Origin: Bradyrhizobium sp. NAS80.1
Lineage (GTDB): Bacteria; Pseudomonadota; Alphaproteobacteria; Rhizobiales; Xanthobacteraceae
Assembly (NCBI RefSeq): GCF_001908205.1
Contig: NZ_LGHL01000007.1
Coordinates: 1-64,000 of the forward strand
DNA length: 64,000 nucleotides
Direction: 5' to 3'
In this document: positions 36,039 to 45,382 of the stretch, one piece after another
Layout: every line of letters starts with the position of its first letter
Position numbering within the stretch: position 1 is the stretch's first letter
The notes under the pieces: model-generated
The model's input: only the letters and a program-made list of their open reading frames with translations
Database searches by the model: none
Told to the model about the DNA's origin: nothing
Translations under genes and position numbers: made by a program

Positions 36039-36677
36039 CTATTGACCGCGGCCGAGACCGACTTTCATTGAATGCAACCGCTCGGACATCCTAACGAGAT
36101 CGGCAACGGATTTCGCGCTCATCTTTCTCATGACTTGTCCTCGATGCAACTTTACCGTCATCTCGGTTATCTTCAAATCGGCAGCAATTTGCTTGTTGAG
36201 TCGACCGGTCACGACCAGCGCCATAACTTCGTGTTCTCTCTTCGTGAGCGAATTGAATTTCGCTCTCAGCTGCGAAAGGACACCGTCCTCTTCGCGGCGT
36301 GCCTTGTCTCGCTGAAGCGCCGAGTGAGCCGCATCGAGCAATTCCTGATCGTGCAGTGGCTTGGTGAGGAACTCGATTGCGCCGCTCTTCATCGCGCGAA
36401 CAGTCGTGCGGACATCGCCGTACCCGCTGATGAAGATGATCGGAATAGCAATGCCCGCCCGCACAAGTTGATCCTGGAGTTCCAGCCCACTCGGGCCAGG
36501 CAGGCGCACGTCGACGATCAGGCAGCCCGGAATGTCGGGCACGGCCGCCGACGAAAACTCCTCCGCCGATGCAAAAGCTTTTGTAGCCAATCCTACCGAA
36601 TTGAAAAGACGCTGAAGGCTGGTGCGAATTGACTGATCGTCATCGATGATCAGAACAATCCCGGGCGGTTGTTTCAT
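36039..36677 (-). CDS. FixJ-like response regulator
   Basis: A 212-residue two-domain regulator. The receiver domain has the acidic pair IIDDD near residue 12, the phospho-acceptor Asp in IVDVRLPG, the switch Ser in FISGYGD and Lys in FLTKPL. The output domain is a LuxR/NarL helix-turn-helix (SLTKREHEVMALVVTGRLNK, then IAADLKITEMTVKLHRGQVM). Domain order and the LTKPLHDQ segment are those of FixJ/TodT-type regulators. The likely partner is the PAS histidine kinase at 37343. Confidence 0.9.
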   Translation of the reverse strand: MKQPPGIVLIIDDDQSIRTSLQRLFNSVGLATKAFASAEEFSSAAVPDIPGCLIVDVRLPGPSGLELQDQLVRAGIAIPIIFISGYGDVRTTVRAMKSGAIEFLTKPLHDQELLDAAHSALQRDKARREEDGVLSQLRAKFNSLTKREHEVMALVVTGRLNKQIAADLKITEMTVKLHRGQVMRKMSAKSVADLVRMSERLHSMKVGLGRGQ

Positions 36678-36927
36678 TTTTGTTTCGCTCCCAAAGAGCT
36701 ATTACGTTGGTGTTTCTCCAGGAAGTGAGGAGGGTCAAACTGCTGCTTGCGGACCGTCGGTGATGGTTGCAGACGGTTCGGTCTGGGTATCCCGTCCGGG
36801 ATAGCTGGACGACCTCGACTATCGTAGTAGATCTCGCCAACCATTGGCTGAGTTACTTGGAGGAGCTGCAACGTATATTGAACCTGGACATGTGTCACCG
36901 CACAGCGGGGCCAGCGTTTTGCGCAAG

Positions 36928-37305
36928 ATGCCGCAGATATCGATAGTGGACGATGACGCTTCTGTTCGCGCGTCGATGAAGCGGCTGATGAAGTCCTCCG
37001 GCTACGGAGCAGAGGCGTTCCCATCGGCTGATGACCTTCTCAATTCCGGACAACTTCAGGACACCAGTTGCATTATTGCAGATGTTGAGATGCCGAAGGC
37101 ATCCGGGTTCGATATGCAGCGCGCGCTCAAGAGCGCCGGTTACTGTATTCCCATAATCTTCATAACTGCCTTTCCCGATGACAAAGACCGCGATTGCGCT
37201 TTGAAGGAGGGAGCTCATTCCTACCTGCGCAAGCCCGTCAGCATCGATGAACTGTTGCGTTGCGTTCAGTCGGCCATCTTCTCTCAGGATGGAGAAATGA
37301 AGTAG
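36928..37305 (+). CDS. single-domain response regulator (CheY/FixJ receiver type)
   Basis: A 125-residue stand-alone receiver: SIVDDDASVRASM at the N-terminus, phospho-acceptor Asp in IIADVEMPKASG, Thr in FITAFPDD and Lys in YLRKPV. There is no output domain, so it acts by protein contact or as a phosphate sink. The start at 36928 gives the normal domain boundary; the frame is open upstream. It lies between and opposite to the regulator at 36039 and the kinase at 37343, a three-gene signalling set seen repeatedly in Bradyrhizobium. Confidence 0.8.
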   Translation: MPQISIVDDDASVRASMKRLMKSSGYGAEAFPSADDLLNSGQLQDTSCIIADVEMPKASGFDMQRALKSAGYCIPIIFITAFPDDKDRDCALKEGAHSYLRKPVSIDELLRCVQSAIFSQDGEMK

Positions 37306-37342
37306 ACTTACAAGCCATATGTGGCGGCCGGTCGTCAGCGCA

Positions 37343-39232
37343 CTACCGAGGTGGTAACGTGAATTGAAGCACGGCTCCATGCGGCTCTGCTGGCATCGCC
37401 CAAAGACGTCCTCCATGCCCTTCGATAATCCGACGACAAATGGAGAGGCCGAGGCCGACGCCGCTCGACTTTGTTGTGAAGAACGGTTCGAAGATGCGCT
37501 GAGTGGAGTCGAGCGCGATCCCAGTTCCTGAGTCCTTGACAGAAACCAGGACGTGGTCCTCCTGCTGCGACCGAGTGCTGATTACCAGCTTCTTGAGGGC
37601 GTCCTGTGTCGAAGCCATCGCCTCGATTGCGTTCATCACCAGGTTCAATATGACCTGCTGTAGCTGGACCCTATCTGCAATTACATAAGGCAGGCCTGCT
37701 TCAAGGTCGGTCTGAACGGCCACGCTCCAAGAGCGAACTTGTCCTTGGGTCAGAAAAAGAACCTTGTCGATTACCTCATTGAGATCAACTGGAACGCGCT
37801 CCGAGTCGATCTTCTTAGCCATATTCCTGATGCCATGCGTGATTTCGGCCGCGCGGCTCGCGTCGTCGATAATGCTTTCCAGCGCTGCCCGCACCTCGCC
37901 AAGATCCGGATGCCGATGGGCCAGAAGACGCAGACAGGCTCCGCCGTTTGCGATGATCGCTGTCAGCGGTTGGTTGCTTTCATGGGCGATGGACGCAGCC
38001 ATTTCTCCCATCGTCGTCAGCCTGTTCACACGTGCGAGTTCCGTCTGGGCCGCTTGCGCCGCCAATTCAGCCTCTTTCCGCGCAGAAATGTCGCGACAGA
38101 GAATGGCGATATTGTTTTGGGCGCCGGTTTCGGGATCGTCGACGCGGAAGCCCTGATACAGGACGGGAAGGCGTTCTCCGGTCTTTAGATGGCGGAATTG
38201 GGTTTCACCGGACCAAGATCCGCTTGTCAGGATTGAATCTTTGATTGCGTGCGTTATCAACGACCAATCTTCAGGATAGAAGTATTGCTTAGCTTCGGTA
38301 TCTCGTAGCTCCTTCTCGCTATCGAGTCCGACCAGTTGTTGTCCGGCGCGGTTCACGTACAGAGGCCGCCCCTCCAAATCCGCTATGGCGAGGAAGTCGT
38401 ATTGCTCTTCGACGATGGAGGCCAGTCGCTGAAGCAGGATATTCTCTGCAAGCGCCATGATGTACCGCGGAGCGCCGGCTTGATCACGTATGATGCTTAC
38501 GTTGTTCCTGACCCAAACCGGAATGCCATCCTTGCGACGATAGAGCTTCTCGATCTGGAACTGCCTTCGCTTCCCATCGAGACATTCCTGGATCAGGTCC
38601 GTATTGTGAGAGCGGAATGCCTCATGGGTCACTTCGATGAACCGCAGGTTTCGGAGCTCTTCCTGAGAGTAGGCCAAAAACCGTTCATACGTCGGATTGA
38701 CCCACAAGAAGCGCCCGGTCATATCCGTAATCGCAACGCCAATCGCCGAGCTGTCGAACACAGATCTCCATCTGGCCTCCGACTCGCGCAAGGAATCGTC
38801 GACCAATTTTCGATTGTGAATGTCAGTGGCGGTGGCAAACCAGTTGAGGAGCCGTCCCGAGCGAGCAAACTGTGGCATTGCGCGGATCTGGTGCCATCGA
38901 TATGAGCTATCGGCGGTGCGGATTCGTGCCTCGGCTTCCGCCGAGGTGCCGTCCGCCAGCGCCGACTGCCAGGAATTCTGAACTCTGGACACGTCTTCAG
39001 TGTGCAGGACAGAGGTCCAGTCCGTGCCTTTCACTTGTTTCCAGGCGAGCCCTGTCGCGCCCAGCCAATTGTTGTTGCAAAACTTCAGACGCCCATCGGG
39101 ACCTGCGCACCAAACCAAGTGCGGAATCAAGTCGAACGCCTCGCGCAACCGACCTTCATTGCTTCGAGATCGGACCGTCCGGGACGTATCTGGCTGATGC
39201 TGCGAAGTATCTCGCAAACGCGGTTTTCTCAC
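37343..39232 (-). CDS. PAS-domain sensor histidine kinase, FixL-like family
   Basis: A 629-residue kinase without membrane segments. It has three PAS regions (about 30-145, 155-270 and 280-390), each with the usual GR-x-L/YVN pattern, then a dimerisation box MGEMAASIAHESNQPLTAI with the phospho-accepting His, and an ATPase domain with NLVMNAIEAM (N box), DSGTGI (G1), FFTTKSSGVGLGLSI (F/G2 boxes). In this family the H box is usually HELNQPL; here it is HESNQPL. It probably phosphorylates the regulators at 36039 and 36928. No haem-binding His was assigned, so oxygen sensing should not be assumed. Confidence 0.88.
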   Translation of the reverse strand: MRKPRLRDTSQHQPDTSRTVRSRSNEGRLREAFDLIPHLVWCAGPDGRLKFCNNNWLGATGLAWKQVKGTDWTSVLHTEDVSRVQNSWQSALADGTSAEAEARIRTADSSYRWHQIRAMPQFARSGRLLNWFATATDIHNRKLVDDSLRESEARWRSVFDSSAIGVAITDMTGRFLWVNPTYERFLAYSQEELRNLRFIEVTHEAFRSHNTDLIQECLDGKRRQFQIEKLYRRKDGIPVWVRNNVSIIRDQAGAPRYIMALAENILLQRLASIVEEQYDFLAIADLEGRPLYVNRAGQQLVGLDSEKELRDTEAKQYFYPEDWSLITHAIKDSILTSGSWSGETQFRHLKTGERLPVLYQGFRVDDPETGAQNNIAILCRDISARKEAELAAQAAQTELARVNRLTTMGEMAASIAHESNQPLTAIIANGGACLRLLAHRHPDLGEVRAALESIIDDASRAAEITHGIRNMAKKIDSERVPVDLNEVIDKVLFLTQGQVRSWSVAVQTDLEAGLPYVIADRVQLQQVILNLVMNAIEAMASTQDALKKLVISTRSQQEDHVLVSVKDSGTGIALDSTQRIFEPFFTTKSSGVGLGLSICRRIIEGHGGRLWAMPAEPHGAVLQFTLPPR

Positions 39233-39299
39233 GGACTTATGCTCGTCGGTGAACGGGCCACGCTTGAGCGTTTTGGCGTTTTTTTTAGTCGCCGTTCCA

Positions 39300-39336
39300 G
39301 TCTGCGGTCTTTCCTAAAGCGGCCATGACTTGTCCG
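39300..39336 (-). repeat. 37-bp dispersed repeat, copy A
   Basis: Matches 41641-41677 in the same orientation with 4 mismatches in 37. On the minus strand it reads CGGACAAG-x-CATGGCCGCTT. It lies in the leader region between the kinase and AraC genes. Confidence 0.7.
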
Positions 39337-39630
39337 ATCCTGCCGTAGGCCGCCAACACGTCGCCGTGTATAGTCAAGGCGATAGTCGAGTGTGACCAAT
39401 GGTCGCGGTCTACTGCTGCCCGAGCCGAATGTTGATGCTGCGATAGCCTGCGGCGGGTGTCGTTTGGGGGGGACGACAGCGCTGGCTCTCGTTTGACGCA
39501 GCGCTTGCATTGCAGCAAATCATCGCTGAGCCGACCTCTCGGTCAGCTAATTCTCCCACGCATTTCACGCCTACACCTGCCGCGGCACGAAGGGCAGTGC
39601 ATCGGTGCGTTGCTGGACGGCCGCTCGCTG

Positions 39631-40635
39631 ATGCACGATAATAACAACAGAGCATTCAACGGTGGCGATTTTCCCGCCACAGGGCGCCTACGATGGGACC
39701 GGCCCATGGCACAGAGCAGTTTTCACGGTCAGAAGTGGAAGGACCTTCTGCACCTTCGCGATACGCCGTCATCGGTGATCACGCGGTCCCTGCGTGGCGT
39801 CGAGATCGTGGCCACCGAAACGCGGGATGATAATCCCGTCCCCGGTCTCTGCGGCCAAATTGTCCCCGAGGACGCTTACATCGTCAGCCTGAAGCTTCGC
39901 GAGTACCCTGACTGCGAATACTGGGAGCATGGCAAGTGTGTGACCAAGACCAATATCCGGCCCGGCGCGACATATCTGTACGACATGAAGTGCGATCCTC
40001 GTTTTGTGATCGATAAGCCGTTCCACTCTCTTCACTTCTACATTCCGGCTGCGGCGCTCAACGGCGTTGCAGAACAGTACAGGGCGCGGCGGGTCGGCCA
40101 ACTCGACTGTCAGTTCGGTACCGGCTTTTCCGATGAGACCGTGTATCATATCGGCGCGTCGCTACTGAGAGGGCTGCGCCGGCCATCCGAAGCCAACCAG
40201 CTCGTCATTGATCACATGATGCTTGCGCTCACTGCGCATGTCGCTCAGGCCTATGGTGGACTGCATGTCTCCGAAGCGGTGCGCGGCGGTCTTGCGCCGT
40301 GGCAGGCGAAGCGCGCCTGCGAAAGGCTCGAGGCCGACCTTGGCGGGCGGCTTTCACTGGAGCAGATCGCGGTCGAGCTTGACCTCTCGGTCCGCCATTT
40401 TTCGCGCGCGTTTCGAACCACTATCGGCCTGCCGCCGCACCAGTACCTTCTTCGCCAGCGCGTCAAGGTGGCGAAGCAATTGCTGATGGTTCGCGACCTG
40501 CCTCTGTCCGACATCGCGATATCGGCCGGCTTTGCCAATCAAAGCCACTTCACGCGGGTGTTCACGTCGATGGTCGGCATCAGCCCGGGCGCATGGCGCC
40601 GCGAGAATGGCGGTGGGCGCGAAAGCGAAACCTGA
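39631..40635 (+). CDS. AraC-family transcriptional regulator
   Basis: A 334-residue regulator if started at ATG 39631; the frame is open to 39457 but the extra N-terminus looks unnatural. The C-terminal double helix-turn-helix is clear: LEQIAVELDLSVRHFSRAFR and LSDIAISAGFANQSHFTRVF, ending GISPGAWRRE. The N-terminal part with WEHGKCVTKTNIRPGATYLYDMK is a sensor domain seen in many rhizobial AraC proteins near peroxidase or glutathione-transferase genes. It converges with the degenerate catalase-family gene at 40662. Confidence 0.85.
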   Translation: MHDNNNRAFNGGDFPATGRLRWDRPMAQSSFHGQKWKDLLHLRDTPSSVITRSLRGVEIVATETRDDNPVPGLCGQIVPEDAYIVSLKLREYPDCEYWEHGKCVTKTNIRPGATYLYDMKCDPRFVIDKPFHSLHFYIPAAALNGVAEQYRARRVGQLDCQFGTGFSDETVYHIGASLLRGLRRPSEANQLVIDHMMLALTAHVAQAYGGLHVSEAVRGGLAPWQAKRACERLEADLGGRLSLEQIAVELDLSVRHFSRAFRTTIGLPPHQYLLRQRVKVAKQLLMVRDLPLSDIAISAGFANQSHFTRVFTSMVGISPGAWRRENGGGRESET

Positions 40636-40661
40636 TCGAGCATGGCGGAGGCGTGGGTCGC

Positions 40662-41831
40662 TCATCGGCGTTTTCTCTGTGAGATGACGTAGGCGGCGCG
40701 GCGAGCCGCAAATATCTCGTCCGGCGGATGACCAATGCCGTCGGCAAGATTGGCCGGATTAAACATGGCTTCGTCGCATGCATCATCTGGCTCAACTCCT
40801 GTGATGACGATCGTCCCCAGCCGCACCGCTTCGCGTTCGTCCTCATCTGGCCATCGGATGGTTACGTCCATGACGGGGTCGCTGGGGCGATCGAGCAGCG
40901 CCATCACGCTGAACCTCACCGCGTGAGCCGCGATCCGCAAATCAAGGTCGTCGTTTAGGAAGTCGGCGGACTGCGCCCTGGCGTCGTCCACGGTCAGCGT
41001 GACTTTTTCGCCGACCGGCTCGATCTTGAACTTGATGAACCGTATCTTGCTGTCCGAATTGGTGGCAGGAAAAGAGTGCACGCCCCAATAGGTCGTGCCG
41101 GCAAAGCTCGCTCGCAGCGGCTGCGCGGCGAGATATCGGGCCTGATGCAGCGTTTCTGGATTGGCGGCGGAGAAAGCCTTGATCTTCTTCGCATCGGGCT
41201 CGTCATTCGATCCGGGGAGGCGCGCCTTCAGGAAAGCCAGCATCTGGTCGAGCGTCCTTGCAAAATGCACCGGCGCGCTCTGCGTGAAGATGTCCGAGAG
41301 CTGGTCATCGTTGCCGATCCGGAAGCTGAAGCCGCGCAACGACGCGGCGTGGTCTATATCCGCCACCATCGGATTGCCGCCGCCGATCGAGAAGCGCGCC
41401 AGCACACGACATGGTTTGATAAAGCTCCGGGATCTCGTGATCTTGCCAGCCTGATCCGACGGGACATAGGTGCCGCGCACGCAGCGGCCTCTGGCAAAAC
41501 TCCCGCGTGCCGCTGGCAGATCACCCGCTAGGGCCCTTAGGGCATCGACGACGGATGCGGGGTTGGCGTGGCCTCTTTGGAATTTGGGCAGGGTGGCGCC
41601 TTGGGTTGTAACGTCGCGGCAGTAGTCTTGCGCAGTGTGGGTCTGCCGTCTTTCCCGAAGCGGCCATGTCTTGTCCGGTGCTGCTGCAAAGCTGTCCTCA
41701 CGGCGTTCCTGCCACGTTTGCGCTGCTCCCAATCGTTGAAGGACAACAGCGCTGACGCGCCCAATCGAGATATCGAGCTTTGGATCACGCGCCCCGTCCA
41801 AGGAGATCGCTGGACGACTATGCCAATGCAT
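40662..41831 (-). pseudogene. catalase-family peroxidase (SrpA-like) with lost distal histidine and unclear start
   Basis: From about 41591 onward the product follows the catalase-related peroxidase family: PASVVDALRALAGD, GRCVRGTYVPSDQAGKITRS, RVLARFSIGGGNP, RGFSFRIGND, APVHFARTLDQMLAF, NPETLHQARYLA, GTTYWGVHSFPATN and a C-terminus ending FAARRAAYVIS. The distal haem His normally in HAKG is replaced: the sequence reads SFARG, so Phe takes its place. The first 80 codons of the frame show no similarity, and no ATG or GTG with a ribosome binding site sits at the family start, so the 5' end has been replaced. It is likely non-functional as a catalase. Confidence 0.6.
41641..41677 (-). repeat. 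37-bp dispersed repeat, copy B
   Basis: Second copy of the repeat at 39300-39336, differing at four positions. It lies in the unnatural 5' extension of the catalase-family gene, which supports a recombination origin of that extension. Confidence 0.7.
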
Positions 41832-41906
41832 GCCGTCTCACCGGTCCCCGCGGAATCGCCGAGTGGAATGCGCCGCGGAGGTGCGAAGCCGCAGCGCATG
41901 AGCGAA

Positions 41907-42060
41907 GCGCAGGCATTAGCAGCAATTGCTCGACAGGTACGGCAATTGCTCTGGCGCAGCCGCAGCTCCGATCCGCTAGATCATCATGGTGCCGATATTC
42001 AACCGAACGGAGAAAGAAGATGATCTGGAAGAGCATCGTCAGACACCGTGGGATCGCACC
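41907..42060 (+). repeat. 154-bp dispersed repeat, copy B
   Basis: Second copy of the repeat at 32067-32220, inverted relative to it. It contains a 41-codon frame (MSEAQALAAIARQVRQ..., ending GERR-stop) overlapping ATGATCTGG, the start of MIWKSIVRHRGIAP. After the repeat the frame runs to 42238 without hydrolase similarity. Confidence 0.8.
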
Positions 42061-42428
42061 TGCTTCTGCGCGCTGGTCTGCAATGTCAGGTGTTGCCTGT
42101 AAGACGGTTGAGGCAGTTTCCGACTTCGCCGGCGTCGTTCACAGCCTGGTTATGGACATACGCGATAGTTACCGGCCCAAGCTTCACTACATGCGTGCCC
42201 CGGCCCGAAGTGACGCGCGAAGCATCAACCCTGGCTAAGAGTCGAGTCTGAAGCTGCGATGCCGGTCGAGCAGTTGTCGCCTGTGCGTGTAAGCCGACAC
42301 GGCTGCCCGAAGAAGCCATAGCCGCCGAAATTCCGCATAGCTCAGCTGGATCGCTATGGCGGCGAGGGCGCCACCTCATTGATGCTCGAAGATGGATCGA
42401 GGAGCGACGCCGGGACCCACAACCCGTG
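42061..42428. other. region after repeat copy B
   Basis: About 370 bases. The frame begun at 42020 (MIWKS) remains open to 42238 (73 codons) but its later part has no family pattern. I see no other gene here. Confidence 0.35.
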
Positions 42429-42671
42429 TCACTGCCGCCTTTCGTCCCCAAATTCGAGCCCGACATGCATCACGGGACCGGCGTCGTCCCGTACCTCAAT
42501 CGCCATATAGCGCTTTGAAGAGCTGCAAGGGTCATACGTCGCATCTCGTGCCATGTCGGCCAATGACTTTGCGGCCTCAACTTGCACCGACCGAAAGTCC
42601 GAAAGCTCCAGACCTTCTTCGTCAATAAACAGGCCGTCATCGTCGATGAGATCGAAGTAGTATCGGGTCAT
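42429..42671 (-). CDS. DUF6894 family small protein
   Basis: An 80-residue protein with the pattern MTRYYFDLIDDDGLFIDEEG, LSDFRSVQVEAAKSLADMARD and MAIEVRDDAGPV, which is that of the DUF6894 family widespread in Bradyrhizobium. The fold is predicted to be a small alpha/beta unit; no function is known. The gene has no close co-directional neighbours, so it is probably expressed alone. Confidence 0.8.
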   Translation of the reverse strand: MTRYYFDLIDDDGLFIDEEGLELSDFRSVQVEAAKSLADMARDATYDPCSSSKRYMAIEVRDDAGPVMHVGLEFGDERRQ

Positions 42672-42963
42672 GACGCGCTCCGGAGACAGACGGGAGCTCC
42701 ATGTGTCGGCGACCGATGTCCCTGTGCAACCTCGATCGGATGGAGGACAACAGATGTGGCAGCAAATGGTTGCTGGTCCGACAGCCGGCGCGAGGATGCG
42801 AAAGTTCCCTTTCTAGCCGGGCGCACTTGTGTAAGCTGCACAGCAGCCTTCCGGGACGAGCGCTTCGTTGACTGCGTTGCGTGAAAGGCGATCGTTGTTA
42901 TCAGCTCGGCGCTGGGGCCGAAGATAAATCGGACAACAGCGGGTGATCGTGCTATCGGCATTG

Positions 42964-43200
42964 ATGAAAATTATCTTATTGGTCAGCGCGGTCCTTTTCC
43001 TGTCGTCCAGTGCTATTGTTCGATCGGCCGAACAAGCGACAGCCGCAACCGAATTATCAATTCGCGACCAGATCAAGGCTGCACGCGCTAAAAATGACTT
43101 GGAAGAGAAAGCAGGATCGGTCGCGCGCCCATGGGATCGAGACGTGTCCGGCAAACGCCCGTGGGATACCGCAAAACCGACTGAGCCTGTGAAGCGGTGA
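42964..43200 (+). CDS. small exported protein
   Basis: A 78-residue protein with a Sec signal peptide (MKIILLVSAVLFLSSSAIV, cleavage likely after RSA near residue 23). The mature part is short, charged and Pro/Trp-containing (RDQIKAARAKNDLEEKAGS, RPWDRDVSGKRPWD). I recognise the RPWD repeat from small exported Bradyrhizobium proteins of unknown role. The ATG at 42964 is chosen over an upstream GTG because it gives a normal signal peptide. Confidence 0.6.
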   Translation: MKIILLVSAVLFLSSSAIVRSAEQATAATELSIRDQIKAARAKNDLEEKAGSVARPWDRDVSGKRPWDTAKPTEPVKR

Positions 43201-43282
43201 AATACCTCGGCGCAGCGAGCGGCCCCGAGGTGAAGTCTCTCGAGCATTCTTCTACTCTTTTGTTTGCTGGCTGGGGCGCCAT

Positions 43283-43657
43283 TTGCTGAGATTGATCAAG
43301 GTCATGTTGGCAGCAGCCATTGCGCTCGCGCTGATCCCCCACGCCGTGAGATACTATGCCTTTCCCCGCGACCGTTTAATTCAGATCGCGCAGCAGTGCG
43401 AGAATGATGCGGACAAGTTAACGGCCTCCGACGCGGCAAAATGGACGGAAGCTCACAACGGTGGGACAAATAATCCGTATCAAGCGCAAAGGGATGCTCG
43501 AGTCGAGATCTGCATTAAGGCGGACGGCTGGTGTTCAATGAGTGATGACCGGCCGGCAATCAGTAACCCAGCCATGTTCGCGCCGCGTGATCCGGTTGCC
43601 CGAGCGCTATATCGTTGGCGATACGCCGACGAATCTGGAAGCGTCTGTCACGATTGA
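43283..43657 (+). CDS. small membrane-anchored or exported protein
   Basis: A 124-residue protein with an N-terminal hydrophobic segment (VMLAAAIALALIPHAVRYY) that may be a signal anchor, followed by a soluble part with four cysteines (QQCEND, EICIKADGWCSM, SVCHD). The TTG at 43283 gives a positive n-region; ATG 43304, with AAGG before it, is the alternative start. It follows the exported protein at 42964 by 82 bases in the same direction. No family recognised. Confidence 0.5.
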   Translation: MLRLIKVMLAAAIALALIPHAVRYYAFPRDRLIQIAQQCENDADKLTASDAAKWTEAHNGGTNNPYQAQRDARVEICIKADGWCSMSDDRPAISNPAMFAPRDPVARALYRWRYADESGSVCHD

Positions 43658-43729
43658 TCTACTAGGACAATCGGAGCGGACTATCGACATGACAATCAAT
43701 CGACGCAAGACAAAGACGACAACACGCAT

Positions 43730-43923
43730 CTACATGCCCGTCGCTGCTGTTCGTTTCAAAGTAGAGGCATCCTTGGCGATAGCCGAGATCGAAGTGCCCG
43801 ATTTGCGGAGAACGCTGGTAAAACTGCTCATCCGTCAGCTTGAGCCTCTTGCGCAGAATCTTGACCTGTACCTGGTCTCTCAAATTCAACGAATTGCGGA
43901 AAGGTTGGCTTGTACCTGGTCAT
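43730..43923 (-). pseudogene. DUF3606-like small protein, frameshifted
   Basis: From ATG 43923 (MTRYKPTF) the sequence needs two one-base corrections to read as a DUF3606-like protein: after acctttccgc it becomes RNSLNLRDQVQVKILRKRLKLTDEQF, and after agttttacc it becomes TSVLRKSGTSISAIAKDASTL, ending at TAG 43730-43732. Both extra bases are T in T runs. The corrected product of about 63 residues matches the family (LKD-x-x-QVKI-x-x-KRL-x-x-T, then GNSI-x-A-like end). Confidence 0.5.
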
Positions 43924-44353
43924 GGTGTTTCTCTTGCTTGGAGGGATTAGATAGATCGCGACCAAGCGGGCGTTACGCCGCTCCGGCCGCGATGGTGACT
44001 GTCCCGCTCCTCGCGAAGATTCCGCCGCCGTGGAGGCAACAGTCCCCCTAGACCGGCGTTTCGCCATTCCGGGAAATATCTCGGCGCGTAGCGGCTAAGG
44101 TGGGCTTGGCCGGGGGCCGCAATTGGGATGAGCTGGATGATCTGCAATGACGATCTCGCGGCATTCGGAAAAGCACCCCTGGGCACCACCGAATGTCCTT
44201 GTCCCACATTTCGGTCCCTCAGCCGATAATTGTGCAACGCAACAACTGCCCCAAACTTGACCCCCCCCCATCGGCTTCCAATTTTGGCTCTGACTCACTT
44301 TTGATGCAGTTTGAGGGATGTCTGGCGCTTTGATTGGGGGGAGAATCAGCGCC

Positions 44354-45133
44354 ATGCAGCAAGCACTCTTGTGCTCCAATTTGGTGCCGAGCGGATTTGT
44401 TGTAGAGAGTGCGTACTTCGAAGGTGATAAGGCCGTTATTGCGGTCCGGGCGTCGGGAAGCGTTGGTCTGTGTCCATCGTGCGGAACGGTTTCCCGGCGT
44501 GTCCACAGCCGATATCGGCGACGTGTGTCCGATCTGCCGCTCTCGGGGCGGATCGTCCAGCTCCTGGTAATCGCCCGCCGCTTCCGCTGTGACGCCGTCC
44601 TATGCGGACGCCAGATCTTCACGGAGCGCTTCGCCGAAGGGGTACTGGCTCCATCGGCGCGGCGCACTGCAAGGATGGAGTCTATCGTTCATCACCTCGG
44701 CCTGGCGCTTGGTGGTCGACCGGCGGCAGGCTTCGCAAAAAGGCTGATGCTGCCGGTGAGCAAGGATACACTGCTGCGCGTCGTCCGGCGCCGTAGCCGT
44801 CCACCGGCTGATCCGCTCAGAGTTATCGGCATTGATGATTGGGCTTGGCGACGCAATCACCGATACGCCAGCATCATCTGCAACCTGGAACGCCGCCGGG
44901 TCGTCACCCTGCTACCGGATCGGGAGCCTGCGACCGCCCAAGCCTGGCTTGCTGCTCATCCCGCGATCTCGATCGTCGCCCGCGATCGTGGCGGTGGGTA
45001 TGGCGAAGCGGCGGCAAAGGCCTTGCCGCACGCGGTACAGGTCGCGGATCGGTGGCATCTGATGGAGAACGCCAGCCGAGCGTTCCTTGATGCCGTCCGC
45101 AAATCGATGCGACAGATACCCGCGGCGTTGTAG
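44354..45133 (+). mobile_element. ISL3-family transposase, 3' truncated
   Basis: From ATG 44354 the product has the ISL3 N-terminal zinc finger (CPSCGTVSRRVHSRY, then RFRCDAVLCGRQIF), the helix-turn-helix region and the first part of the DDE domain (VIGIDDWAWRRNHRYASIICNL, RDRGGGYGEAAAKALPHAVQVADRWHLMEN). It stops at 45133 after 259 residues, while family members have 400 or more, so the last catalytic Glu is missing. The sequence after about 45110 is unrelated, marking the break. It cannot transpose itself. Confidence 0.8.
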
Positions 45134-45166
45134 CCTATGATGATCTCGACTGGGAAGGCGATGTGC

Positions 45167-45373
45167 TTATCGCTCAGCATGAGATGCCGTTCCGCCTCTG
45201 CTAGGTCCAGCTGAGGCGGCTTCGGTAAACCTCCCCAGCAGGATCTCCTCCTCATCCATAAGTTTCTGGAAGCGCTCGCGCTCGGCGTCCGATTTGGCTG
45301 AATCGCGCAGCTGCCGATAATGCTCAACGATCTTCTGATGCCCGCGAACGGTGAAAGCTTCGAGTTCGGACAT
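45167..45373 (-). CDS. small helical protein, paralogue of 45383-45592
   Basis: A 68-residue helical protein with VRGHQKIVEHYRQLRDSAKS and FQKLMDEEEILLGRF. It aligns in plan with the next gene (HR/HQ-x-x-I-x-x-YR-x-L, then L-x-DEE), so the two are divergent tandem copies of a small protein family common in Bradyrhizobium. The C-terminal 15 residues (GPSRGGTASHAER) overlap a sequence fragment on the other strand and may not be original. No function known. Confidence 0.6.
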   Translation of the reverse strand: MSELEAFTVRGHQKIVEHYRQLRDSAKSDAERERFQKLMDEEEILLGRFTEAASAGPSRGGTASHAER

Positions 45374-45382
45374 GACACACCT

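Noticed and set aside
35836..36045. 69-codon plus-strand frame
   Set aside because: Overlaps the response regulator end, no ribosome binding site and no known pattern.
39229..39518. Two minus-strand frames of 77-93 codons between kinase and AraC genes
   Set aside because: No family pattern or ribosome binding site; they include the 37-bp repeat, which explains part of the open frame.
42813..43247. 144-codon minus-strand frame
   Set aside because: Antisense to the small exported protein with a normal signal peptide.
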